Shown: positions 1 to 9,961 of the stretch, one piece after another
How positions within the stretch are numbered: the stretch's first letter is position 1
How the letters are laid out: every line of letters begins with the position of its first letter
Origin: Ricinus communis
Taxonomy: Eukaryota > Streptophyta > Magnoliopsida > Malpighiales > Euphorbiaceae
DNA length: 64,000 nucleotides
Reading direction: 5' to 3'
Assembly: GCF_019578655.1 (NCBI RefSeq)
Contig: NC_063261.1
Location: 22,423,126 to 22,487,125, forward strand
Made by a program: the position numbers and the translations under genes
The notes under the pieces: generated by a model
Seen by the model: the letters and a program-made list of their open reading frames with translations, nothing else
The model's database searches: none
What the model was told of the DNA's origin: nothing

Positions 1-884
1 TTAAATAAATTCTCATGCTCATATTTGCACTCATCGGGAGCTTTTCTTGAAGCTTTGTGTTGCTATTATAGTTCTTCTTTACCCCTTTCAATCCTATGAT
101 ACATGAAGTGAAATAAGAATATAAAATCTCCCCTTTTCCATTATTATAAGACCAATGCCTAGTAAGGTAGAGTGGCATAACCTTATACCACAAACACAGA
201 ATATTTTACTTAGTTTAGAGATATGTCTAAATATATACATTAAACTAATAAATAACTGACACATATCTATTAAATTTAAATAATTAAGAATGCATTAATT
301 ATCTAATATTAAAATATAAAATATTTACACATATGAATCACTTTTATATTTGTTACAATATATGCATTTAATGTAAGTAAGAATTGATCAATAAACAAGT
401 GCATGCCAGCAACAAGAGTCTTCACCAAAAGGAATTGATACATACATATATATATATATGTTATACTTACTGTGAAATTATAATGACGAACGGTGGATTC
501 AACCAATGCCGGAAAAAGGAAAATGATTGGCAACATTGTCCGAGCCCAAAAATACTCCATGTTTTGTTTCCCGTTTCTCACTGTCTCGGTCTCCTTGTGT
601 GCGAGTGTGGTGTGTTTCTTGGGAAGGATTCTTATGACTATGTTGAAGGGCTAATCTATGACTTGCCACCTTAAGTTTATAAAGGAATAAAATCTTTTGA
701 TGCAATGTCATTTTAGTTTGTTAGGTGAATGAAAATTGCAGTCATGCGAGGGTTTGGATTTGGGTTAGGGTTCTTACTTGCATGTTACACAATGAATTTC
801 TCGTCCTGTTCATTTGGAAGTAAGCTACTATGACCTTGTTGCCATTTTCAATTGACTGAAACCTTTTTGAAACATACATCTCAG

Positions 885-889
<5 letters not shown>

Positions 890-923
<34 letters not shown>

Positions 924-929
924 ACACAC
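890..929. repeat. (TA)n-(CA)n compound microsatellite
   Basis: An uninterrupted run of TA dinucleotides from about 890 to 920 passes directly into a short CA run ending near 929. It is a typical plant intergenic simple repeat, probably length-polymorphic. Confidence 0.95.
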
Positions 930-1228
930 TCTCTTCAAAGTCAGATACCTTGTTTCTATATTATACTTGTGTTAGTAATATGTTAATTGTATATCCTGAA
1001 AATCTATACATTTCTACATCAGGAAGTAATTCTTCCATTCGTTATTGCTTTTTGTCATTATTATTTGTTTCCTTAAAAAAACAAAAACCCAACCCGGGAT
1101 AATCATTAGCTTCTTGATTTATGGTAAACTCTACATTATCAATGCGCCATTTTCGTGGGCATCAATGCTTTTATTGATTGTATAATTCTATATCAAGTCT
1201 CAAATATTTTAACAACTACGGGCATAAT

Positions 1229-1252
1229 TATAATAATAATAATAATAATAAT
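1229..1252. repeat. (TAA)n microsatellite
   Basis: A run of about eight TAA triplets in AT-rich spacer. Confidence 0.9.
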
Positions 1253-1332
1253 TCAATCCTAATTACATTGATAGCAAGTGCAACATCCTGCCAGAGAAAT
1301 TTGATGGGAATCTGGTTGTGGAAGTGAACGTA

Positions 1333-1732
1333 AATTACATTAGCCATCACCAAATTTTACATTTTATAATAAAAATATATTAAAATTTTAATTTATAACT
1401 AAATAGTTACTGGATTTTAATTTTAATAACACTAATAAGATTTTCTGATAAAAAAAAAATAAATTATACGAATAATCTTTCACTTTGTAACAAAAATATA
1501 TTAAAATTTTGAGATACATTGCCATTGTCTTTTTGTAACAAATTAAATGTCTGATTTTTTTTATTATAAATTGTAAAGTAAAGTAATCATTTATATAATT
1601 TATTTTCTAAATGTGCCTGAAAAATTTACCGGTATTATAAAAATTGAAGTTAATAATTATTTAGTTACAAATAAAAAATATAATATTTATTTTTATTATA
1701 AAATATAAAATTTAACGATGGCTAATGCAATT
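1333..1732. mobile_element. MITE-like element with long imperfect terminal inverted repeats
   Basis: The left end AATTACATTAGCCATC (1333-1348) is matched by the reverse complement of the right end (1717-1732), AATTGCATTAGCCATC, with one mismatch. The similarity continues inward for roughly 80-100 bases, including a shared AAATTTTA..TTTTATAATAAAAATA block and a later TAACTAAATA block. The element is about 400 bp, AT-rich and non-coding, as expected of a non-autonomous DNA transposon. An internal segment near 1358-1395 is partly repeated near 1480-1515. No convincing target-site duplication is visible, so the exact ends are uncertain by a few bases. Superfamily is not assigned; it could be a Mutator-like MITE. 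Confidence 0.6.
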
Positions 1733-1928
1733 CATCCAAATGGTGGCTGATTAGTTGGTGGTGGGCCTGGTGGCTCTGGCATGTAGGTGTGGGTGATTGA
1801 TAAAAGAAAGAAGGGAAGAAATCTGAAAGTGTGTGCTAGTGCGTAGGAAACAAAAAAGAAATTTAGGGTTTAGTAAATAAGTTTATTATATTAAATTATT
1901 ACTAGTAATCCAGACAATATTAATTTTA

Positions 1929-2153
1929 TGTTGAGTTAGTTTTGAATTGAATAAAGACTTAGTAAAACAGTAGACGTTAACAAAACGTCTTTACCTATTC
2001 TATAGGTGCTGAGATATCGTAGGAAACTGTTAGGATTTGTATTTGAATTTTTCTTGCTGTAAACTTGGTTATATATTAGTCAATCATTCACATGAATAAT
2101 TGTGTGGTTATTTGCTCATCTGTTAGCTGTGTTTGTCTGCAAATATTCTAACA
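1929..2153 (+). repeat. 5' LTR of the copia element
   Basis: 225 bp, TG...CA ends, aligned without gaps to the 3' LTR. A TATATA box lies at 2070-2075, consistent with the promoter for the genomic transcript. A perfect 7-bp inverted repeat with a 5-bp loop sits at 1972-1990 and is unchanged in the other LTR. Confidence 0.95.
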
Positions 2154-2155
2154 TT

Positions 2156-2167
2156 TGGTATCAGAGC
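2156..2167 (+). other. Primer-binding site (initiator Met-tRNA)
   Basis: TGGTATCAGAGC starts two bases after the 5' LTR and is the standard plant retrotransposon sequence complementary to the 3' end of initiator Met-tRNA, which primes minus-strand DNA synthesis. Confidence 0.95.
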
Positions 2168-2287
2168 ACTCTTTTTTCGAAGGCCTGACCAACTTCAAGT
2201 TACAAATTTGAGTGTGAGTGAAACACTACAGGTTAAGCATCTTCAGTTATTGATAGAGTCCAACTCAAACAAGGAGAACAACTGGAG

Positions 2288-3091
2288 ATGCAGAATGAAG
2301 GAGGGAGCAGTTTTGCTCAGCCGTGTATTCCACGGTTTGATGGTGACTATGAACACTGGAGTCTCCTCATGGAGAACTTGCTGCAATCAAAGGAGTACTG
2401 GTGTGTCGTGGAAACTGAGATTCAATCCGACAACGACGAAGTACTGTCAGCAACCAATCGTAAAGCAGTGGAGGAATTGCGTCTAAAGGACTTGAAGACC
2501 AAAAATTACCTATTCTCGGCCATTGACAAGTCCACCTTGAAGACTATCACCAAACGTGATACTACTAAGTAGCTTTGGGATGCTATGAAGATTAAGTTTC
2601 AGGGAGATGAACGAGTAAGAAGGGCTCAGTTGAATCGTCTCAAAGGTTCGTTTGAAATGCTGGCGATGAAACACGGTGAGAGCATTACTGACTACTTCAC
2701 TCGAACTATGGTAATTGCTAATGAAATGCGTAGTTATGGTGAGGGCATGGAAGATGTGAAGATTATGGAGAAGATACTACGATCTCTTACCGAGAAATGG
2801 AACTATGTAGTGTGTTCCATTGAAGAGTCTAAAGATACTTCTTGTCTATTGGTGGACTCACTTCAAAGTTCTTTGCTTGTACATGAGCAAAAGTTCAAGA
2901 AAGAGAAGGATGAAGATGATGAGCAGGCACTCAAGGCCACACACGATGACAAGGCAGAAGGTAGAGGTCGAGGACGATTTGCAGCCAGAGGCAGAGGCCA
3001 TGGCCGAAGTAGAACAAGCCATTACAAAGAGAATATTGAGTGCTACAAGTGTCACAAGTTTGGTCACTTTCAATTTGAATGTCCTGATTGA
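2288..3091 (+). pseudogene. copia gag region, interrupted
   Basis: One reading frame from the ATG at 2288 encodes a copia Gag with the usual capsid-like part followed by a basic RG-rich tail and a CCHC zinc knuckle (C-x2-C-x4-H-x4-C) at about 3041-3085. An in-frame TAG at 2570-2572 cuts it after 94 codons; the same frame reopens at 2585. A TGA at 3089-3091 falls just after the zinc knuckle, and the frame carries on with acidic residues before a TAA near 3164. The ATG at 2288 follows the primer-binding site by about 120 bases, the normal position. The product would be RNA-binding capsid protein in an active copy; this copy cannot make it. Confidence 0.88.
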
Positions 3092-3303
3092 AAACATGAA
3101 TCAAATTATATTGAAGAAGAAGAGGAAGAACTGCTACTTATGGTTGTTACTGATAACAGATAATAGCAAAGGATGAAAAGCTACTACCAATAGCTCCAGC
3201 AGTAGCAGATTCAACAGAAGCAATAGTTTCAGCTATCATACACTATGGTTCAACACAGTATGATTCTGGGATGATGCTCATGACAGTTACTCAAGTTGGC
3301 AGA

Positions 3304-6300
3304 AAGGATGATGCATGGTTTCTAGACTTAGGCTGCTCTAATCATATGTGTGGGGATAGAAAATAGTTTTCAAGGCTGGATACCACCTTCAACATATCAG
3401 TTAAGCTTGGGAACAATACACGAATGAGAGTTACAAGCAAAGGTAACATTCATGTTAAACTCAATGGTAAGCTGTATACAATCTGTGATGTTTACTTTAT
3501 TCCTGAGCTTAGAAATAACCTCTTAAGTCTTGGTCAATTTCAAGAGTGAGGACTCACTGTATTGATTAAGGAAGGTTCTTGCAAGATTTTCCATCCAATA
3601 AGGGGGCTAATAGTTGAAACTTCCATGAGTGCAAACAGGATGTTTCTTGTATTTCCAGAAGTGCTTAATCCTAAGGAAGGTGAAAGATGTTTCTTTACTG
3701 CAAACAATAGGTCTGTTACTTCATTATGGCATAAAAGGTATGGACATCTCAACCATGCAACACTTAAAGGTTTAGAAGCAAAGAAAATGGTGCATGGCTT
3801 ACCTATGCTGGAGCAGACCTCGGTGACGTGCAAAGAATGTCTTTTGGGAAAGCACCACAGACAAGCATTTCCTTAAAAAAGTACATGGAGGGCTGCACAA
3901 GTACTAGAACTAGTCCATGCCGATTTGTGTGGAGCAATCAAGCCTGTAAGTACTAGTGGTAAGAAGTACATATTATGCTTGATTGATGACTATAGTAGAA
4001 AGTCATGGGTATATTTTTTGGTAGAAAAGTCAGAAACATTACACTATTTCAAATGTTTTTTGAGAATAGTGGAAAAAGAAACAAGTAAAGGTGTTAAATG
4101 CTTGAGAACCGATCGTGGTAGTGAGTTCAATTCCAATGAGTTTCGACAATTTTATGAAGAACAAGGAGTGAGACGTCAACTCACCACTGCATATACCCCT
4201 CAGCAAAATAGCGTAGTTGAACACAAGAATCGTATTATCCTTAATATGGTGCGATCCATACTCTCAGAAAAGAAGATGCCAAAGATGTTTTGGGCCGAAG
4301 CAGTCAATTGGAGCAATTATGTGCTCAATCAATGTCCCAGCACTGCCCTTAAGCATGGCACACTTGAGCAAGCATGGTGTGGACAAGTTCCATATGTTGC
4401 ACATTTCGGAGTTTTTGGCTGCATTGCCTATGCCCATATAACTAAGGAGAAATGCACAAAGCTTGATGAACGCATCACGGCGTGTGTATTCATTGGCTTT
4501 AGTGATGAGTCAAAGGGGTACAAATTGTTTAATCCAACCACCAATAAAACCATACTGAGCAGAGATGTTGTGTTTGACGAAGATCGACATTGGGATTGGA
4601 CAACAACACATGCAATAGAGGACTTGATGCAGTTCGACTGGGAGACAACTGATATAATTGATGATGTATTATTTGAAAATACTTCAAAGCAAGGGAGGGA
4701 AGAAAGAGAAGTTAGTAGAAGTACTACAGTTGAAGAAAGCATCAATGGAACAAGTCTGGGTAGGACCACTACTCTGGGTAGTGCTAGTGTGGCTGATCTG
4801 GGCAGTTCTACCTCATCCGTTGCCTTGAATGAAGCTGCAACAACACGCTCCCCTGCTGCCCTGAATGCTCCTACAGCAAGCACAGTTGCTGCTGCCTCAC
4901 AGAGTGAACTCCAGACCAGAAGTGGTAGAATTAGTCGCACTCCAGCATGGCTTGGTGATTATATGAGTGAAGAATAGGTGAATGTGACAACTGCAGACAT
5001 GGTCATGATGGTCATATCTAATGACCCTAACAGTTTTGAGGAAGCTGTAAAGGAAAAACATTGGATCACTGCAATGGAGAAATAGATTGAATCCATTGAG
5101 AAGAACAAAACATAGAGCCTGGTTGACTTGCTGGAGCAAAGGTGATAGGTGTCAAGTGGATTTATAAAACAAAACTTGATGCAGGTGGTGCCTTAGAGAA
5201 ACACAAGGCAAGGTTGGTGGCAAAAGGATATTCACAGAAGTATGGAGTTGACTATGGTGAAGTGTATGCACCGGTTGCAAGGATTGAAACAGTGAGAACC
5301 ATAGTGGCGTTAGCAGCTCAAAGGAGGTGGAAAATTCTTCAATTAGATGTTAAATTTGCGTTTCTTCATGGGGAACTCGAAGAAGATGTCTATGTAGAGC
5401 AACCACAGGGATTTAAGGCGAAAGGCTCAGATGGGAAGATACTCAAGCTACATAAAGCACTTTATGGATTAAAGGAGGCACCAAGGGCTTGGTTTAGCAG
5501 GATAGAGAGATACTTCATTGAAGAAGGCTTCGACAAATGCCAAAATGAACAAACTCTCTTCACAAAGTGGAGCAGCTCAAGTAACTTACTTATTGTAAAT
5601 GTATATGTTGATGATCTAATTTATACAAATGACAGTGAGTACATGTTGGAAGAATTCAAAGCATCCATGATGAAGACATTCGAGATGACGGACCTGGGAC
5701 TCATGAAATACTTTCTTGGGATAGAAGTGACGCAAACATTGCATGGGAACTTCATATGCCAAAAGAAGTATGCTAAGGAGATTCTGCAGAGATTTGGCAT
5801 GGAAGAATGCCAACCGGTAATGACACCGATTGTTCCTGGAACTAGGCTACACAAAGACACGAAGGGAGTTGCAGTATGCGAGACAAACTTCAAACAGATT
5901 GTAGGTAGTCTCATGTACCTTACTACTACAAGACCTGACTTAATGTTTGGTGTAAGTTTTATTAGCAGATACATGAGTAAACCAACAACTCTGCACCTTC
6001 AAGCAGCAAAGAGGATACTAAGGTACATAAAAGGCACAATTGATTATGGCATTATATACAGAAGGTATGGTGGAGGACTTGTTGGCTTCACCGACAATAA
6101 TTATGCCAGTGATTTAGATGATCGACGAAGCACCTCGGGGTATGTCTTTACGATTGGTGGAGGGGCAGTTTCTTGGTTGTCCAAAAAGCAACCGATTGTT
6201 ACATTATCAAGCACTGAAGCTGAATTTGTAGCAGCTGCTGGATGCTCAAGCCAAGCAGTCTAGTTTAGGAGAATATCCGAGCAGCTTGGTTATACACATG

Positions 6301-6540
6301 AAGAAGGAATAGTCATATTTTGTGACAACAGTTCAAATATCAAGCTCTCTAAGAATCCAGTAATGCAAGGAAGAAGTCGGCACATCGATGTTCGTTATTA
6401 CTTTTTAAGGGAGCTAGTTCAAAATGGAATAATTAAACTGGAATTCTGTGGCACCAAGGATCAAATTGCAGATTTGATGACCAAACCTTTGCAGACAGAA
6501 GCCTTCATCAATTTCAGGAGTTAGCTAGGAGTTCAAAAGG
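3304..6540 (+). pseudogene. copia pol region (protease-integrase-RT-RNase H), multiply broken
   Basis: Protease remains are at 3304-3360, with the catalytic D-S-G replaced by DLG. The integrase zinc region (H..H, then C-K-E-C) runs to 3876 and the DDE core follows at about 3900-4300, with all three acidic motifs visible (HADLCG, RTDRGSEFN, VVEHKNR). Reverse transcriptase lies in another frame from 5142, with the YVDDL catalytic motif near 5605. RNase H ends with the copia hallmark ADLMTKPL near 6470. In-frame stops are at 3364, 3547, 3874, 4975, 5083, 5113 and 6261; several occupy expected Trp codons (TGG to TAG or TGA). A frame change occurs between about 5116 and 5142, and gag and pol are also out of frame with each other although copia elements normally have one frame. 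The copy is inactive on its own. Confidence 0.9.
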
Positions 6541-6577
6541 AAGTTGATTAAGCTAACTTGAGTTCCACAGTTAACTT

Positions 6578-6587
6578 AAGGGAGGGA
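6578..6587 (+). other. Polypurine tract
   Basis: AAGGGAGGGA immediately precedes the 3' LTR, the position where plus-strand DNA synthesis is primed in LTR retrotransposons. Confidence 0.9.
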
Positions 6588-6588
6588 T

Positions 6589-6813
6589 TGTTAAGTTAGT
6601 TTTGAATTGAATAAAGACTCAGTAAAACAGTAGACGTTAACAAAACGTCTTTACCTATTCTATAGATGTTGAGATATCGTAGGGAACTGTTAGGATTTGT
6701 ATTTAAATTTTTCTTGCTGTAAACTTGGCTATATATTAGTCAATCATTCACATGAACAATTGTGTAGTTATTTGCTCATTTGTTAGCTATGTTTGTCTGC
6801 AAATATTCTAACA
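6589..6813 (+). repeat. 3' LTR of the copia element
   Basis: 225 bp, gap-free match to the 5' LTR with 11 transitions and no transversions. TG...CA ends, TATATA at 6730-6735, inverted repeat at 6632-6650, and target duplication TTTTA directly after at 6814-6818. Confidence 0.95.
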
Positions 6814-6818
6814 TTTTA

Positions 6819-8607
6819 TAGTTCTAACTCGGATTATTTTAAAATGGTTTGATTCTAATTCTTTTATCACTACAAAATTAATATCATACTATAAGACCTA
6901 ATGATTAAAAAAAAATTAATTAAATTTATGAGATTCTTATATTTTTAGCCCATCTTTTTAAATTTGATAAAAAGTGCTTAAAATGCTAAAATTATTTATG
7001 TGGTGTCGTTTCATATGTACATTACACAATTATGATTAAAGTTAAAAATATACTAAAATTGCCAATAATTTTTTATTTTTATAAAACAATTAGCCAAATT
7101 TGTAAAAAAAAATCGCTAAATTTTAATTTATTCTTGTGCATAAATTATTTTTAGTTCAGTGGTAAAACTTGTTAATTATTTCAGTTTTAATATAAATAAA
7201 TATGGCAGGCGTCAAATTATCATTATCAAGTGTATATGAAGTAATGTGTAATATTAGATTGTATACCTCAAGTAGTTTTTGATTAATATGTAGCATTAGA
7301 CGAATAATAATTAATTAGTTTGAAAAATAAAAAGAAGATAGCAGCCAATTAGTCTTCCTTCCAGAAGGGTATAGGAAAGATGGTGATTGTGGTGGTGGGT
7401 AATGGTCCATAAATGTAATATATGAAACCTTAATATAATACAGATTTTTTGTAGTTGAGAAATGGTTTTCATATATCAATATCTCATCTGCATCTTAAAA
7501 ATAGCTTAAAGAAAAGATAATTAGATTTTAAGGTTTGAACAGCTCAGCTCCTCCCATCAATTTCCAAATGAAACATCTTTTCTACTTTGGTTTTTTCTTC
7601 AAACTCCCACATTTTTTATTTTTGTCATTGAATTTTTCATTATATCCCCCCCTTTCCAAGCAATACCCATTTACAGACAAACACAGGATTCCAAAGATTA
7701 CCATAATTTTTTGTCTTGGTTAGAAGTTGTAACACAGAAAAAGGATAACAAACATTTTTTAAGTGCAAAGCAGAAAGTATGACTTCTATGTAATTGTTTT
7801 GTACCATGTTTTCTTTTTAGGTGAAAATAAAATGTGAAAGCTGCAAGTGTCTTGTTACATTTTACAATTTCATGTCTGTTATAGTCATTCTTTTTCATGT
7901 GCTTTTCTAGTAGTCTTGAAAATTATTCAAATTCCCCAAAACCCACAATCAATTTGTATGTATATATAGCAAACCACAAATAGTTGAATTGTATCACTGC
8001 ATTAAGGATATCCTTCTTACTCATATGTTTTTCTGAGAATTTTTGTGTTTAGCCTTTAGAGTATATACTTCAAAATCTCCATTATGTTGAACTTTAGGGT
8101 TAAAATTGAAAGAAAAATAATTAAGTCATTTAGAAAAGCAAGTAAGATTTCTAACTATGTGGGCTGGCATTGCTTGTAAAGAGGCAATGGTTACATTTAC
8201 AATCACATTTAACATATTTTATGTCTCTTATGGTGAAAGCAGACAAAGGATTTACCTAAGCAAACAATTAATTACTTTCTTACTTACTACTCAATAATGC
8301 ATTTGATATATGCTACATATTCTTCAACTGACATAATAATCTTCAAATAAAACCCCTTTGATTTTCTTACATTTGATTGCAATAACATCATTTGAGTCCA
8401 TCTCTTGAAGATCCTTACAATTATAATGATGAAATAGTATTGTTATCAACTTTAATGCTTTTGTGATTACATATAGAAATTCCTTAATCTTGGAAATGCT
8501 TTGAGCATATAGCTAAGACATTTTTATGTATACTATATGCTTCTAATTTCAACAATCAAGTAAACTTGTAATTTCACAATCTTGGAGATGACTCTGGTGC
8601 CCTTGAT
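6819..8607. other. AT-rich spacer
   Basis: No gene, RNA gene or terminal-repeat element that I can support. Poly-A and poly-T runs are frequent and the few open frames are short and low in complexity. Confidence 0.55.
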
Positions 8608-9110
8608 CTAACATTCATTGTTTATACTTTTGATGACAGCTTCTAAGGCACCCTGCTTCCTATTAATGCAAGATTTATACAGAAATCCTAGATAATCGAT
8701 GATATTGTCCTCAGATGCACCTTGTAAAGGGTTTATCTCAAAAAACCAATTAATTAGCGTTGAATCATCCCCATAATCCACAAGTTTCAGTGTGTTTACA
8801 GAACCATCTAATCCTACATCGCTTGCTTCCATCTTGTAAACATAGCTGTGTGAAGTTAAATCCATAGAAATCAATCTTTCCTTAATCCCGACCTTTCACC
8901 ATCTTGTTGAGGGAACATGAACCCAGAAACTAATCGAACATATCCTGGAATTCCTTCATCTCCTGCTAAATCTGTGCATCTTTCTACCATTGGCATCTAT
9001 TCTGGTAATCTTTTTGTTTCGGAAACTATACTCCAGACTTTGTCTATAGGTGCCTCAACTATGCCTCTAATCGATCCGCGCCATTTTGCTTGTTTCCTTC
9101 GAGTGCCTAT
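8608..9110 (-). pseudogene. Lachrymatory-factor-synthase-like (START/Bet v 1 fold, SRPBCC) pseudogene
   Basis: Reading the minus strand, the segment encodes a small polyketide-cyclase/START-like protein of the plant LFS-like group. The N-terminal part has KWRGSI..VEAPIDKVWSIVSE and the C-terminal part has NWFFEINPLQG..DYLGFLYKS, the helix-grip family pattern. Two lesions break it. A TAG at 8997-8999 replaces the family's conserved Trp in the LPE-W-MPMV motif. Near 8889 one base is missing, shifting the frame between the GERS and KERLISM parts; the remaining 88-codon open piece (8608-8874) is only the C-terminal half. A possible acceptor (TATAG) lies near 9111, so an upstream exon may have existed. 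Related proteins are about 150-180 aa and often intronless. The call of pseudogene is firm; the exact subfamily is less sure. Confidence 0.75.
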
Positions 9111-9961
9111 ATAAGGGAAAAGGCTTTCCTCCAAATTATTGAATTTTCAAGATTTTGAATGAAAAAGAAGAGAACGCTTACCATGATTTTCAGTTTCTTG
9201 TTTGAAGTTGAGTAGTTCTGTCACAGCTTTTTTCAGAAAATAGTTTTAAGTTTTAGGTTCAGCTTTGGATTTATAAAGATGTTGAAATAGTTACTGAAAA
9301 GTTGGTTATGAGAAGACATTTAAATTGTTTGTTCTGAAAGAATGAGGCAAAGCAAGAGTTGGCATGTTCTGAAAGGACGAGGAATATGGATAACTCCAAG
9401 ATTACTAACTTCGGAACTTACAATTGTTTAGATAGATTTTTCTATTGCATTTTTATCTTCTTTAAGTAAATTTCTGATGCCTTGCTGTTGAAAGGTCCTC
9501 CAAGAAAGGATGATAGATTGCAGGACAAGGCAATGCTGCCTTGAATTTTATGAACTAACTACTAGTGCCTCCCATGGCAGAGAGTGTGCTATTGTTAATG
9601 TTTCACACTGCAGAAACTTCTGAGACACCAGGCACTTTTACCTGTTCACCTCACAGTGAATCCTGATAGATTAAAGAAAACTTAGTCGGTGCTTGAAAAT
9701 GGCACAATTGTCATCACCTTATCTTTAAAATGTTGCTATATGTACTTCCCCTGAAAACCCAATCTAATTGCATATTTCGCTCATATCAGAGGAAAAAAAA
9801 GATGAATTCTTGCTTGACTTTTGATCTCAACACAATTCCAACCTTATGAATCTAAGAGTCTCCAATAATTGAATGTTTCACCCACTATCTTACAACCAAG
9901 TATACAAGATATGTTTGATCAAAGAAGAAAAAGGGAAGGCATGGGGAGCTAGTATTGTCAC
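9111..9961. other. Spacer and SBPase 3' flank
   Basis: Nothing coding is recognised. The right end should contain the 3' UTR of the minus-strand SBPase gene. A possible remnant of a first exon for the 8.6-9.1 kb pseudogene (an in-frame stretch reading AVTELLNFKQ before a GTAAGC donor at about 9180) is suggestive but has no start codon. Confidence 0.4.

Larger units (their letters stand above)
1..1332. other. AT-rich intergenic spacer
   Basis: I see no gene here. The stretch is AT-rich, stop codons are frequent in all frames, and the short open frames lack any recognisable protein pattern. It holds two microsatellites, listed separately. There is no tRNA-like or rRNA-like sequence that I can recognise. 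Confidence 0.6.
1929..6813 (+). mobile_element. Ty1/copia LTR retrotransposon, full length but decayed
   Basis: The element has two 225-bp LTRs (1929-2153 and 6589-6813) that begin TG and end CA. It is flanked by an exact 5-bp target duplication, TTTTA (1924-1928 and 6814-6818). A primer-binding site complementary to initiator Met-tRNA and a polypurine tract lie just inside the LTRs. The internal region carries gag and pol with the Ty1/copia order protease, integrase, reverse transcriptase, RNase H. The LTRs differ at 11 of 225 positions (about 5%), all transitions. With the grass LTR rate often used (1.3e-8 per site per year) this would be roughly 2 million years, an estimate that depends on that rate. 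At least nine premature stops plus frame changes make it non-autonomous. The sublineage is uncertain. Confidence 0.96.

Noticed and set aside
384..674. 96-codon open frame in the left spacer
   Set aside because: Composition and lack of any family resemblance suggest a chance frame.
4428..4940. 170-codon minus-strand frame in the retrotransposon
   Set aside because: Shadow of the integrase and linker coding region on the opposite strand.
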